Positions 11,004 through 24,235 of a stretch of 64,000 nt of DNA are shown here, in pieces (position 1 is the stretch's first letter; every line of letters starts with the position of its first letter). The notes below the pieces were generated by a model. The model had not been told where the DNA came from. It was given only the letters and a program-made list of their open reading frames with translations, and did no database searches. Source of the stretch: Petunia secreta (taxonomy: Eukaryota; Streptophyta; Magnoliopsida; Solanales; Solanaceae); NCBI GenBank assembly GCA_029990175.1, contig JARKIP010000053.1, positions 19,052,001-19,116,000 on the forward strand, read 5' to 3'. Both the position numbers and the translations under genes were made by a program.

Positions 11004-12329
11004 CTAACTTTTTTCGTAACCCCAAAAATAGCCTATGCCCGACCTATCCTTATCGCCTCTCGTCACAATGTGAACGGGTTCCAACAGACCATCCAGATTT
11101 TTGCCTGAACCCTTACCGGGTTCATAGCCTTGTCCCAACATAATACCCATCATCCAATCTCCGGGCCATCTTGCAGGCTGCGGGAGTATGTATGGTTCTT
11201 CAATCTGCACTTCTCCAGATTCGGGTTCAATTACTCTAGGTATCCACACTTGCCTTCCTCTTGCCTCTCTAGAGATGCGCTTCCAATCAGGACGGGCATT
11301 GGGCGGGTATACAGGTCGCTTCTCCGTCTTGGCAGGTATTGTTTCACGGAACTCACGTGCAGGCACTCCCCAATCAGACATTACAGGTTCCCAGACTAGA
11401 TTTCTCCCTTCATAACCTTTACCTTGGCCGTCCCAATAAGCGCTGTAGAAGTTCCTCTTCTTCTCGGTCACTGGCGGGGCATTGACAAGTTTGGGAGGAA
11501 AGTATGCAGAATATCCTCCTTGTGTTCTACGGTTGCTTCCTCTGTGGCTATTGTGGTTCCACCCTCCATATTTCTCATCGTAGCTCTTGCGGTAACCACT
11601 TTGACTACCATGCACTGCTCCCACGAGCTCTACAGTGTAAAAGGTTTGTCCGTCTAGAACATTTCCTTCAATTACTGGTATAGTCTGCTCATTGTATATA
11701 GAGTTGCTCCCTTCGCCGAACACCACAACTTCTTTGTTGTCCCATTCAAACTTCACCGTCTGATGCAAGGTAGATGGAACCGCCCCAACCATGTGTATCC
11801 AAGGCCTTCCCAATAGTAGGTTATATAATGCCGAGATATCCATGACATAGAACTCGGTAGTGAACTCGACTGGACCCACCATGATGGTTAGATTGATCTC
11901 TCCAATAGTGCTCCTTTGTGACCCATCGAATGGTTTCACCTTCATATCACTCTCCTTGATCTTGTTTTGGTCAATTCCCATCCTTTTCAAAGTCATGAAC
12001 GGGCATATGTTCAAACCGGAACCTCCATCGATCAACACTCTTCTTACGAACCATTCTTTGCATTTTATAGTGACATGCAGAGCCTTGTTATGCCGGAGCC
12101 CTTCCGGTAGTAACTCATCTTCATGGAAAGTAATTCGATTAGATTCCATGACTTGCCCAACCATGCTGGCCAGATTCTCGACAGTGGTGTCTGCAGGTAC
12201 GTATGCCTCATCTAGGACTTTCATCAGTACATTCCTATGCCTTTCTAAACTCACTAGTAAGGATAAAATAGAGATTTGGGCTGGGGTTTTGCCCAAGTGA
12301 TCGACCACAGAGTAGTTCTTTGCTTGCAC
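11004..12329 (-). pseudogene. Aspartic protease with G-patch, Ogre-like element
   Basis: Retropepsin-like domain with active-site segment RVLIDGGSGLNICP near residue 100 (Tat proteases commonly read DGGS) and the second hallmark LLGRPWIH near residue 171. Residues about 390-410 form a G-patch (MLGQGYEPGKGSGKN), an RNA-binding motif often fused to Tat proteases. The protease would cleave Gag-Pol inside the particle. The segment just upstream (12330-12440) still codes for typical pre-protease sequence (TRSGRFYTPE) in another frame, so at least one frameshift lies near 12330. Confidence 0.85.
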
Positions 12330-13030
12330 TTTCTTCCATAGTTCTTCAGACTCTTTCTCACTGATTCCTTTTCTGCTTTGCTCTTTGCCATGAGCAAAAT
12401 TCTCAGGAGTATAGAACCTTCCACTTCTAGTTACCCCTGCGCTGCGACCGTCTCAACTATTGTCTTCCCTTTTCTTTTCTTTTCCATTTCATAATCCTAT
12501 GGCACTGCCTTGTCATCATAAGGTGGAATCACGTCCACATAGAATTTGGGGGCCATTTCCACCTCAATAGGAGCTGGTGCTTTAGCAGCCGTTGCAACAG
12601 AGGCGGGCACTGGTGTAGCTTTTTTTGCTCTGACGATGGTTCCTTCTAGGTTGCATTCAGCCTCTAACTCAATCAAATTCACCCTGTTATCTCCATGATC
12701 GGGCAAAGAATTGTTGTGCACGTTAGGTGCCTTCAAGTGTATCACTTTCTGATCAATCAAATCTTGTATCTTATCCCTCAAAGCAAAGCATTTTTTGGTG
12801 TCATGGCCAGGCCCTCCAGAATGGTAAGCACAAGTCTTTGAAGGGTCGAAGAATGGTGTAATTGTCTCAGGAATTTTGAACGGGACAGGTTGGATATGTC
12901 CCGCTGCTTTGAGTTTTTCAAACAGCTGGGTTCAGGATTCAGCAAGTGGGGTGTAGTTTCTTCGGGGTCTTTGGTTATTGTCTGGACGGGGTCTGGGATG
13001 GTATGTGTTAGTGTTTCTGTAGTTTAGGCT
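12330..13030 (-). pseudogene. gag C-terminal part with zinc-knuckle-like motif
   Basis: Continues gag after stop codons. A Pro/Arg/Asn-rich stretch is followed by CAYHSGGPGHDTKKC at about 12790-12835, a Tat-type zinc-knuckle variant for RNA binding. The frame DKIQDLIDQKVIHLKAP follows and stays open to 12497. At least two in-frame stops (13031 and near 12935) and a frameshift before the protease block break it. Confidence 0.7.
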
Positions 13031-14248
13031 TTAAGGATATGTCGGCCGTGGTGGGTGCGGGCCTTGACGAGCGGGTTGTGTGTTATATACGAGATAGGCA
13101 TGTGGTGATGTAGCATATGAGTGTGGTGGAAGTGGTGTTTGGTAGTAGTGATTGTGGGTGGGGGTGTGGTCAAGAGAACTAGCGACGAAAGAGACTTCGT
13201 CTTTCTTCTTCTTGGTGATACCAGTGCTACCAGACTGCAGGGCTTTGTTGGCGGCTTGTAGTGCAGCCAAGCTAATGATTCTTCCAGATTTCAAACCATC
13301 CTCAACGATGTCTCCAATCTTGATCAGCTCTCCGAATTTCTTATCATGTAAGTTCAACATCTTATCAAAGTATACGTCTTCTTGTATGCGGATAAAAGTT
13401 GCTACAATCTCTGTGTCGTCCATGGGTGGTTGGACCTTTGTGGCTTCAGCCCTCCACCTCGTTGCATACTCCCTGAAAGTTTCATTAGGCTTTTTCTTTA
13501 ACTTCTCCAGATAAAAGCGATCAGGCATGACATTGGTATTGTGCCCAAAACTGTCGACAAAATCCCCGGCCATTGCTTCCCAACTAGTCCACTTTTTCAG
13601 TTGCTGTTTGGAGTACCAGGTCAGTGCATCCCCTGTCAGACTGCGGTTAAACAACTGCATCCTAATCTTTTCATCATGTCCTACTCCAATCAGCTTGTCA
13701 CAGTAAGACCTCAGGTGAGCCATCGGGTCACCACTACCGTCGAACTGGTTGAACTTAAGTATCTTGTACCCGTGAGGCAACTTCAAATTGGGATAAAGGC
13801 AGAGGTCTTCATAAGCTAATCCCCTGGTCTCCTTAGTCACCTGAAATTGCTTAACCTTTTCTACCAACCACTTAACTTGCTCTTTGGTGTTGTCTGTCTC
13901 TTCTCCTACCCATGCATACATGTCTTGCTCTTCGGTAGGCGATGAAGCGGGTTTGGTTTCGACAGTGAAGGTGTGGAATTGAGCGGTGGGGTTGTTTTGG
14001 GGTACTTTTGGTGGTGCGACATAAGCGGAGTATGGGTGGTCATTTTCAGGCATAACAGGATCTTTGCCATGAGGGCGTGCAGGTTTGATTGGGTCAGTAG
14101 TTCCATCAGCGTAGATTCTATTATTTTGTTCAAACATCCTTTGTTGCAGCTTTTCATAATCTTCGTATGGAACCATACCCTTCTTTCCAGGAGTCCCTCC
14201 AACACCAGAATTTGCGGTAGTACCGTCAACTTTGTCAAACTCAGCCAT
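13031..14248 (-). pseudogene. gag, Ogre-like element
   Basis: The frame is open from 14347, but the likely start is the Met at 14246-14248 (MAEFDKVDGTT). Residues about 150-330 contain the retrotransposon gag core: FNQFDGSGDPMAHLRSYC, LTGDALTWY and ETFREYATRWR. The C-terminus is rich in Pro, Tyr and His and runs into a stop at 13031, beyond which gag-like sequence continues. The product packages element RNA into virus-like particles in the cytoplasm. Length to the knuckle (about 570 codons) suits Tat gag. Confidence 0.85.
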
Positions 14249-14740
14249 GATATTTCGTCTCGTCCTTGTCTTTGTATGTAAAGGGGGAGGTGTTGAAATT
14301 GATCCTCTGGATCTCAAACGGTAATGCTGCTCGGCCACAATGCACAAACCAACCTTCGGGGATTGGAAGCAAAATAACCTTGAAAAAAATGACCAGAGAT
14401 AAATGTGAGCGGAGTATTTAGAGAGCTTTAATATTCGAGTTTATATCATGCAATCGCGTCCTATTATGCAGGGGACCTCTTTTATGCCAGAGGTAGGCCT
14501 ACCGATGATTTTTAAAGGTAATGTTTGCGCCAATTGTGTTATTTCGTTTGCTTGAGAATAATCAAAACAACTCTATGAACTTCAAAACAAGAAATTTTAT
14601 TGATAGAATTGCTTGGCTTTATTACAATCACTAATCTTGCAAAAAGAAAAACAACTCGACTGAAAAGGGAAATGACTCGACTGAAAAGGGAAATGACTCG
14701 ACTGCAATTCAAACTAAAGCCAAGCATATATGCGCTCTGA
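14249..14740 (-). other. Spacer between ORF1b and gag, with short direct repeats
   Basis: No gene seen. At 14656-14704 a 21-bp unit (ACTCGACTGAAAAGGGAAAT) is repeated twice and begins a third time. Confidence 0.65.
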
Positions 14741-16392
14741 TCAAGCGTTTGGTTTGTCCTCGACATCATCATCAGCATCCTCTTCATATTCTTCCTCTGA
14801 TGGGTCTTCTTCTATGAAGGGTTCCAAGTGCATCAAGTCTGACTCAAGGAGATCCTTCCCAATCTGTATGTCATCCAAAGATTTCGCACAAGCAGAGAGA
14901 ATTTGTATTCCTAGTACTTCCTTATCCTCCAATGGTGTGGACTGGAAATGTCCTTTCCATAAATTCAAGACGTCCTTAAGGTTCCCTGCGATATGTCGGA
15001 GTTTCACTGTCTGGTTCATCCAAAACCTGGTTTCTTCTTCTTTAGCCTTTCCTTGGTATTGCCTTCTCATTTCTCGATTCTGGGTCTCTTACAGCTCCAC
15101 CTTCTTCTGATCATATCTGGTTCTCAACTTTTTGTACTTTTCTTCAAAATTGGCGGCTTCGATTCTCCTTTTGAGTGTGGGTTTATTAGATAGGAACTTT
15201 TCTTTGTCGAACTCAAGCCAATGAGGATAAGCTAAGGCAGCCTGGGGTTTAACCCTATCGTCTCGGTGACGACAGAATTGTCTAGTCTTCCTCTTCTCCC
15301 ATATGGTTAGAATCATTTCTCGTGTAACTCCATCTATGTCGCCTATTTCAGTGTTGAGATTCCGCCCTTCTGCTAATCTGGGGGTTGATTGCATCGTTCC
15401 CACTTGCCTGAGAATCCTTAAAGGGATGTAGTAATGAGTCCCTCGAAGCCCGATCAATGTCAGAAAGGTAGCGTCTTGGCCTTGAATGGAAATTATAAAA
15501 CACGCACAATGTTTTATTACCCACTGTACATCATCCTCTTGCAACTGATTAAGCTTGTCAAACCATCCACTCATATCTGAAGGCTTCTCCTATTGCAAAG
15601 TGCCAGCCATGCGAAGTGAGTGTGTCATGATACCATTGGGTGTGTGGGCTATTGGTGCAGATAGGGGCGCCTCGAGCTTTTGGAGATGCTCAATTGACCA
15701 TATCTGCAATAAAAGATTGCAACCTTCGAAGTAGTCAGCTCCTTTCTTACATTTAGTCAGAGCTCGATAAATGTCTCCCATGATCATTGGAACTAAACCC
15801 ACTTGACGCCTGTTAATGTCCCTACGCAATATCTAAACAACCAACGTTGTCCCTGTGTGGATTTTCCCTCCTTTTTCGGGGAAAATCACATCTCTTAAGA
15901 AGGCAACAGTGAAAGCAACGGACTCGGTTCGTGGCCAATCTTCAACTTCTGATGCTCCTGGGAAGTCATATCGGAGGGTAGTGTCTCCGAATCTGGAGTA
16001 CAAAAACTCTAAAGTTACCCTTGCATTTTGAACACCGTTATAGTATGGTTCCTGGGGAACCTCCAGAAAGTTGAAGAATTCTTTGGGTTCTACCCTTCGG
16101 GGATAAATCAAAGTCTCTGGGTCAGGTGCCAAACCGGATAAGCCTGCAATCTCTTCTATCATTGGTGCTAAATCTATGCCATTGAAGTGGAAAACTGCCC
16201 TCTTGTAATCCCAAAAATGAGCGGCTGCCTCAACCAAACCGGGCACTGCCTCGTACCCTTTCTTTGCTACTCCCAAAAAAGTAGCGATCGAACTCTTTCT
16301 TTGCTAGCTTTGATCAAATCCTCCCACCAAAGTTTGAGCACATGGGGGACTTGAGCCACCGAGTCGAACTGAAGTGAACCTTTTGCAGCCAT
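14741..16392 (-). pseudogene. ORF1b, DUF7745-like protein (second copy)
   Basis: Starts at ATG 16390-16392, three bases after the acceptor-like TTTTGTTTTCAG, and runs with three breaks to 14741. Recognisable blocks in order: VLKLWWEDL, FWDYKRAVFHFNGIDLAPM, VPMIMGDIYRALTKCKKG, LRGTHYYIPLRILRQVG, a coiled-coil stretch, and an acidic tail. This matches the DUF7745-type ORF found upstream of gag in Ogre/Tat elements, whose function is unknown. Breaks: frameshift near 16290, TAG near 15830, stop at 15590, and a stop at 15089 before the coiled coil. A collinear, diverged copy lies directly upstream (ORF1a). Confidence 0.72.
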
Positions 16393-16703
16393 AGTCTGAA
16401 AACAAAACAAAAGTTAAAAATATTTGATTAATCCTCAAGCAAACAATCAACATTTGGCGCAATCACTTCGTGCATATGAATATTTGTCATATTCGGGTCA
16501 TGGACCTTCTGACGTTTTGGACGAGGTTTATTAATGGACTATGACGTGCCAAGGACGTCTAGCCTTCCTAGGTTTGTTATGATGCAAAAAGAAAATAAAT
16601 ACACATTTTGTTGCCAATCGTTCTCATAACTTCTAAATGATCTTTTGAATTCAATACATAAAGACTCTTTTGAAAAATAAAAAACACAAATATGACACTT
16701 AAA
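16393..16703 (-). other. Spacer between ORF1a and ORF1b with splice acceptor
   Basis: No coding frame. Minus-strand TTTGTTTTGTTTTCAG ends at about 16396, three bases from the ORF1b ATG, and looks like a strong plant acceptor. A donor in or before ORF1a would allow ORF1b to be translated from a spliced RNA. That is inference. Confidence 0.45.
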
Positions 16704-18242
16704 CTAAGCAACATGCTCCTTCTCCAGCCTGGCTCTTTTTGCTTCTTGGGCGACCTCCTTGATTTCTTCCATAGCTTTGGTCAAGTACCCCTTGGCCGTA
16801 ATTAAGTGCAAGATATCTATTTCGGCACATTCCGAATTCCATTGTTCAAGCTTTGCTCCTAACACTTCTACTTTTCCTTCCAGATCCAATGCACGCTTCT
16901 TCCATATCTCGATCTCTTCTTTGTTTTCTTTGTCCATTTTAATGGCTTTCAACATGAACTCACGGTATCGAATTTGAGCCTCCGCTTCTCTGTCTCTGAT
17001 GTCATTCCCTCGGCTTGGTCCTACTACCACATTCCCCTTTATGCTAGAACGCAACCAACTGATGTAATTTGGTCCGCATCCAGCATTGTATCTGTCTGGT
17101 GCTAATGTCGGCTCTTCCATGACTTGCCTTCCTAACCAGGATTTCCTAATGCTTTTGAAATTTGGGACGATGTCTCCAATATAATCGACTTGGTAGGCCT
17201 TTGTGTCTGGTATAATTGAGATGATTTGCTTCCACCCTAGTTGCCTCATCACCCTTAGCGGTTGATAGGGTTGGAGGCCTCGTAATCCCATAAGTATCAC
17301 AAAAGATGCTCTCTCAGAGCTGATGATAAAGTCTGGTGAAGGAAACCAAGTGAACATCCATTGGATTTAATCCTCCGTTATGTTTTCAAACAGCTTTACC
17401 CATTTCTCCGTGCTGCTTAGCTGCTTGAATTTTGGAATCTCGTATCGTTCTCCGATCAAGTAATTCGAACCAGTTGGTTTGAACAATTCTTGCGCCCCGT
17501 TCACCTTCCTCAAATGCTCCTTGAACCATGCTTGCAACAGAAGATTACATCCCTAAAATATTTCGCTCCCTTTTTACAACGACCCAAAGCTCGATAAATG
17601 TCCGCTACAATCATAGGGACTATAGTGTGTCGATAACCATCAATCTCGTTGAACACCGCGTCGGTAACCATGATAAGCCTTGAACATACGTTGTGATCCG
17701 AGCTTTAAGGAAACACCATTATCCCCAGGAAACAAACAGCAAATGCAAATGGTCTAGCCCTCCTCCAATCACTATAGGGTATGAATTCTTTCTTATGGTT
17801 GTCAAAAGCGGTCAAATATCCAAATTTATTGTAAAGATAGGAAAATGATATTTTTTTTTTGTTGCAAAAATCCCACATCAACATCCGCTACCATCCCCAA
17901 TTTATCACGGAACTCCTTTGGTGTAGGAACGCTGGGAGCCAAGATGCGACTCCCTTGCCATCGATGTTTATCTAAGCCCAAATGTGATATGAACCCCCCT
18001 ATTTCTTCTAGCAAAGGTGTCAACTCGATGTCTCCAAATCTATACACATTTAACTCTTCATCCCAGAACGTTACTGATGCTTCGATCATTTCTCTACACG
18101 GTTCCATTTCTAGCAAAGATACCAAATGCCCCAAGTGTTGACGGACTTCCGTTTGTTCACCCAATGATAAGTTGTTCCACCAGTTGGTCAACATAGGAGG
18201 TGCACCCAAAGCCATTCCAAAACGATGAAATTTCTGACTCAT
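16704..18242 (-). pseudogene. ORF1a, DUF7745-like protein (first copy)
   Basis: The likely start is the Met at 18240-18242 (MSQKFHRFGMAL). Blocks in order: LTNWWNNLSLGEQ, SVTFWDEELNVYRFGDIEL, an Arg-rich WRRARPFAFAVCFLG, VPMIVADIYRALGRCKKGA, MGLRGLQPYQPLRVMRQLG, then about 90 residues of coiled coil ending at 16704. These parallel ORF1b block by block, so the two arose by duplication. Function unknown. The middle (17358-17825) is broken by frameshifts and stops, including one after GIMVFP and one near 17370. The last 217 codons are open. Confidence 0.72.
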
Positions 18243-18936
18243 AATGTCCTTAAAAAAATGATTAAAAAAAATTCTAACCCCTTTTGAGAACAATTGGATG
18301 ATCAAAATGTGTATTTATTTTCATCTGCTTTTCTCTCTCTCTCTCTCTCTCTCTTTCTTCTTCTCTTTTTTTTTTTCCAGAAAATGTATGTAAACATGTC
18401 CAAACGTCTTTTCGGGGTTTAGAAAACCCGTCAAGTTGTTTGAACAAGTTGAAAAAAAACTAGTCGGCTTACGGGAAGCCCTTCCTGCGGCATGATGCAT
18501 GCACATTACAACTCAAGAGTGGTGTACTTCTAGACTTGGTTCCCCGAGGTGGACAACCAAGGGGTGGGAATGTTTGGAATTGTTGGTTGTACCACAGACC
18601 AACTATATCCCAACCGTCACCCTTAAAGGATTTTTTTTTAGGTGGAACGACCGTGAGATCCACGTAATCGCTCGTGTGTGTGTAAAGTGTCGTTTCCAGA
18701 AGTGGAAGAATATGGGTGAAAATGCCAATAAATATTACAAGGAATATTTAATACAAATAAATAATAAAATAAAGAAAGAAAAACAAAAGAAAACAAAGAT
18801 ATTTCATATAAATAATAAAATAAAGAAAGAAAACAAAAAAAGAAAACAAGTTAGTAAAATAATAAGCAAAATAAAGCAATTAATTAAATAAATATCCCAA
18901 AAAAATAAAACCCGTTGTGGTTAGGACTGTAAATAG
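18243..18936 (-). other. Leader of Ogre-like element with CT/GA run
   Basis: Untranslated leader between PBS and ORF1a. It holds a (TC)n run at about 18333-18356 and A-rich AAATAATAAAATAAAG repeats at 18755-18880. No gene seen. Confidence 0.6.
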
Positions 18937-18954
18937 TCCCCAGCGGAGTTGCCA
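18937..18954 (-). promoter_or_regulatory. Primer-binding site
   Basis: Minus strand TGGCAACTCCGCTGGGGA begins three bases after the 5' LTR end. It resembles, from memory, the tRNA-Arg-type PBS of Ogre elements with one change. It primes minus-strand DNA synthesis. Confidence 0.8.
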
Positions 18955-19817
18955 TTCTGTCGCACCCCATTTTTCGAAGCTCGGATTGAGTTCAAAGGTC
19001 GGGTTTGACTGGGTGACACGGTTGAGTCAAAATTGGAGTCGCCACCTAATAAATTTGTATAACAGGCGTATCAGGTCACCTAAATTTTCTAAGTGTCTAA
19101 AGTTAACTCCGGGTAGGTCGTACTAACAGAGATCCTAAGGTAAGAAGCCCTTATGACTCGGGAAGAAGGTGTTAGGCACTTCCCGAGTCCCACTAAAAGT
19201 GGTTCCCAACCGAGTTTTAAAATTTCAGGATATTCACTAAGCACATCAGCAAAATTTTCTAGAAGGGGATTTTAAATGATCCCCTGGGGTTAAATATGAA
19301 CACGAGTTGCAATAATGGTTAAGAAAATAAATTAGGTTTAAACAATTTAACTTTAATGAAAATAGGGCCAGAAATCGAAATAAATCATTAAACAGAACAC
19401 GTTGCGCAAGTAAAACACTTCAGCGCCTGAACATTCCAATCTCTTTGCGTTTCTGGGGCAAGCCCATTAACCAATTTCGAATATAGCCCCTACAGATGCA
19501 ATATTTTGACTTTTAGCGAGATTAAAAGTGTAGCGATGTCTATTAGGCAAAGTATTCCTACCAATGAATTTTATGACAGAAAATAGTATCATAAAAAAAA
19601 ATATTTTTTGAACATGATTTCCCAAAACACACAATAACTTAAACGGAAAGGGACAAAGAATAGAAATTTTTTGTGTATAAGGGATGTTCGTTGTCCTTTG
19701 AAAGCATTTTGACATTAATTGTCAAGTACCGTTTCATAGACAATATATACGTATATAAGTAGGAATGTTTTGATAAAAAGGTGAACACACAAAGCAAATC
19801 AAATGCATATAAAGAGG

Positions 19818-19939
<122 letters not shown>

Positions 19940-21216
19940 CATTATATTCATGCAATACATGTTAGGTGATCTACTAAGGTGGTTTGCGATTTCATAAAGA
20001 AAGTACATATATATAACGTATTTAAATCGTATAGCTTGACCCTGAAAAGCATATACTTTCTTCCTTATACACTATTAAGTGAGTGTAAAGGAAAATGTAT
20101 TAACTCTTCAAAAGAGGATAGATTTTAAACTTTTGCAAGAACAGTGACTTAGAAATAAAATAGGCCCGTGTCTAGTTTTCTGTAAATTTCAATTGAGATG
20201 AAGTTTTGGATGAATAACCCTTATTAACACGTCCTTGCGAAAATAGCCACATGTTCTCTAAACATATCAAAGTTAAATGTAATTTTCAAATTTTTAAGAC
20301 GCTGCCTATTGGCATGCCCTTGCGTTTTACAGAAATAAACCTTAACTGAAGTAAATTGCAAAAATAACCTCTGTTTAAATAAAAAATCGAAAACTCCACC
20401 CCTTATTTAGCAAAATCAGCCCTACAAATTCCAGATTTCAGAATATCACCTGTTGTGCAGTTTAATATATTTCTAATTTCGATTTCAAACATATGAATGC
20501 ACAAACAACAAATTAACTTGTGATTTCAAACCATAAGCAAGTGAAAGACGAGAAAATAGGGTCCCTGGTAACCCCTAAACGCAGCAGGTTGCTGCTGCAC
20601 TTTCCATTGCTTAATACAATGTTTCACGACTTGTTTTAATATAGTACACTTCCATAGTTCATACTTTGGACTTTGTTCATATACATATACAGAAATAATG
20701 AAGGAAACTAAAGTTGAAATACATAGAAAAAAAAAGGTAAAAGTGAGGTGTCCTGAGTACACCCATGATAGCTTTTCCCAGCTTGTTTCACCCTTCTGTT
20801 TCAAACTTCTAGAAGGGGCTAAACTATGATTAAAGCATATGTTAAAGCCTTTTAGAAGAGAGGAACATGCATACAGTCTAACAATGGTATGGCCCTTTAA
20901 AAAAGCCATCCAAAATCCTGCAAGATAAGGCTAATCCATGGCCAAAAGGAGGCCCAAGCAAACAGACATATGTGCTCACAACAACCAGTGTTCTAGCATG
21001 CCATTCATTCAGTTTATGAAAGTATACCTTGAAGATAGAAGGAACTGGATAGCAGCCAACAATTTCAGAGTAGTAAAACCCCAAACTATGCCCTTAGATG
21101 CAAGAAACCGGTGAAAATATGGAACTTATATTCTGCCTTTTTGAAGAGAGAGTGAGGACCTTTTTTTAACTGTTTCCAGCGTGTCAGTGTCTGCCTAATA
21201 AGAGAAGGACTACCCC

Positions 21217-21225
21217 TTTTTATAG
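21217..21225 (-). promoter_or_regulatory. TATA box of Ogre-like LTR
   Basis: Minus strand CTATAAAAA follows a C/A-rich stretch. The same box is present in the other LTR at about 3757-3764 (CTATAAAAG). It would put transcription start about 2 kb inside the LTR. Confidence 0.5.
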
Positions 21226-23199
21226 TTTTAGGGTAGGGGTTTACTATTTAATTTTAGGTGTGGAAAAGGGGTCAACTAAAATTAGTAAAAAAATTATAAG
21301 GCAAGAAATAATCAAGGAAATCAATTTTTCAATTAAAAGGAGTCTACTCCCATAAATAAACTTAATTAATTGATTTTTGAAATTAAAATAGCCATAATTT
21401 TAAAAGAGTCTGATCTCCTAAGAAATATACATACATACTTTTAAATTACTTGTAAAACATACCAAATTTAAGTTATCAAAATCATAACTTGATTTTAAAA
21501 GAAATATTCTGCAACTATGTATCAAGCCTTGATTTAGGTTTCAGATTATTTTCAAAGATGACCAGATTAACATACTGATTCCATTTAACAGATTTCAATT
21601 ATATCTCAGTCACAACTAAATTTTCAGTATCTCTATGACTGCATTCACACCAAGATTCAACTATAAACAGTTTAGTATTGTGTAACATCCTATTTCAAAG
21701 CAAACCAATACATTGAAGACAAAAATTCCTGTCATAACAACTTAGAAAATTCAGAGTAGCGATCTTTAAGTTGCACCTAATTTTCTTCTAATATAGTGTA
21801 AGTGTCAAGGGTCAAACGGAAAATTCAATGAATAACAGTTAGAGACGCAAACTTCAATCAAGATACTAACACGCGTCATGATTTTAATAATATAAAAGCA
21901 TGGTTCCAATTTAATGGTTTTAATTCCGGTAAACAAAAGAGCATGTTCAAAAGATGGAAATGAACATGCTTGTTCGAATACCTAATCAGAAACAAGATGG
22001 GAAAGCGAACAAATAAAAATCAGAAAGAAAAAAATGGAAACTTTACCGGGTCGGGTCGGGTTAGGGCAGAAAACGGGTCGGGTTCGTGCTTGATCCGCAA
22101 ATCTTGAGTTCGAATCACTTATTTCTTGCCTTGTACATCTGTAGAAATTGATAATATTCATGATTTCTTGCCTTGATTTACCCTGATTTGAAGTGATATG
22201 CTTGTTTGATCTTGTTTTTCTTCGTCAAAAAGGGACCGCGAGAGAGAGGGGACAAAAACACCACGATTGACGACGTAATCATCGGAGAAATAGGGGTGTC
22301 GCGGTGGGGTTGTAGGTGTATTTGGACGTTTTTGGGCGAAAGGGGAGAAGGGGAGGGGCTGGCGTCTGGTAGGGGGAGAGGGGAAGGGGGAAATGAATCT
22401 AGGGCTTATTTGGTAAAAGGGGAGTGTTTGGTTAAAGATGAAAAAATGAAGAATTAGTTAGTGGAAGATGATGTGGGCGGATGATTGGCTAGAAATGTGC
22501 CACGTATGCGTGTGTGGGCTGATGTGTATGCGCGTGGGTCCCTGAGAGAGTGATGTGTATATGTAGTATGTGTTTTATATATATTTATGCGTATATATGC
22601 TGTATATTTCGGGTATATGGGGGTATATTTGGTCAATTATTAGCTTAAAAATGCTAATAAATAAGCGAAAAATTAATGAAATATAAGGAGTAATATTATA
22701 GATTTAGAAAAAAAGAATAATTGATTTAAAATAATTATAAATAAATTTATGTACTATCAATTGAATGTAAATAATTGCAAAATGTATATTCGGGTATAAT
22801 TAGCCAATAATTTGGCTTAAAAAATGCTAATAAAATAAGAGAAAAACTAATAAAAACATGAGGAGTAATATTATAGACTTAAAAAATAATAGTTGACTCA
22901 AAATAATTATAAATAAATTTATGTAACATTAATTGAATATAAATAATTGTAAAAATGGATATTCAAGTACATAAATTGCATAAATGATTACAAAATTGTA
23001 CTATCACTTCGAAAATGACTTAAATGGCGTATTTATGTAATATAATCGCATTGAAGTACGTATGTATATAGATAGGACGTTGGTGATACGGATAAGGGTA
23101 CGATAGTTGATGCGATTTTGTCTAAAATATTAAAATTGTATTTTCAAAGTTTTGTATGATAAAAATGTAAAATATGAGGGACAAAATTGGGTGTCAACA

Positions 23200-23204
23200 G
23201 TAGG
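23200..23204. repeat. Right target-site duplication of Ogre-like element
   Basis: GTAGG, partner of ATAGG at 1576-1580. Confidence 0.7.
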
Positions 23205-23876
23205 TGCACCAAGTCCAACACCTATGGTAAAGGGATATGTGAAAACCAAAGATTACCCTGGAACATGAGTGGAAGCAGCCGCATCCGAGGCTGGAATCCT
23301 TATCTCCACCTCGGGCCCCCAACGGCAATCTACTCGAACAGCTTCAATTAAATTCTCGGTTATCACACTCGGGGTGACATGAACTGGTATGTTCCTCTTC
23401 TTATCTCTTTGGGCATCGAACTGATTTTTAACCTTAAGGTCCTTATCATTATTGAAGTCCGAAGGGATAACTAACCGAGGTTCTATCTCCTTGTCGATAG
23501 GAATCTTCTTCCTAGACTTCTTCGGGGCAACAACTTCGGTCTTGGACCCCTCTTTGCTGACCTTAGCATCACCTACTGGGCCACTTACTTCCTTAGCACT
23601 AATGACGTCTTCGCCTTTGACGTCATCCTTGTCAGTAGCGTGGTCGTCACCACCAACGCCAGCATCGACGCTGACCTCCGCTCTTTCGCGCCTAGCCCTC
23701 GCCTTGGGTCGCCTAAAGCCACTAGCCAAAGATATCGCCTCCCCACCACTCTCTGCCTCGACTTCTTGCAGCGCCGGAACGGTGGTGATGAAGTCGCCGC
23801 TGGCTATCACGGCGGCAAGACCTGAGGCCCTTTCGCCAGAATCATTTGAACCTTGGCCAGAGTTTGTAGCAGACAT
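23205..23876 (-). pseudogene. Antisense ORF (Transposase_28-like, 'putative gypsy-type transposon') fragment
   Basis: The frame is open from 23900, but the likely start is the Met at 23874-23876 (MSATNSGQG). The first 110 residues are low-complexity, rich in Ala, Ser, Glu and Lys. The C-terminal part (VRVDCRWGPEVEIRIPASD, then FTYPFT after a stop at 23253-23255) matches, from memory, the PF04195-type protein seen in plant Tat elements as an ORF antisense to gag-pol. The gene is cut at 23205 by insertion of the Copia LTR and the Ogre element, so most of the domain is missing. Its function is unknown. Its own TATA box lies about 140 bp upstream. Confidence 0.6.
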
Positions 23877-24016
23877 GGTAAAAACAAGAAGCTTGCTCAA
23901 GAAATGGAAGGATTAAACTCAAATAGGATAGAATAAAATCGTTGCTGATGACAAACTTTTTTTTTTTTTTGCTACTGCTGATAATGTAAAGATGAGAAGG
24001 AGACTTCAAATAGAGG

Positions 24017-24024
24017 TATTTATA
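24017..24024 (-). promoter_or_regulatory. TATA box for antisense ORF
   Basis: Minus strand TATAAATA, about 140 bp upstream of the antisense ORF start, with AT-rich leader between. Confidence 0.5.
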
Positions 24025-24235
24025 GGGATGGACAAATGCAAGTGGAGGATTAATGATGATTTGAAACGTTGGGAATGCAAACAATTCGAGACCGTTCGGT
24101 AACCAGTGAACGGTCACCACGTAATGCGAAACAGTAATGTGAAATAACTTGTAACATTTTGAAACTCTTGGATAGGATTGAGCCACGCCGTCTTCCTGCT
24201 TAAATTCATTCCATATCTCGGCGACTCTGACACTC

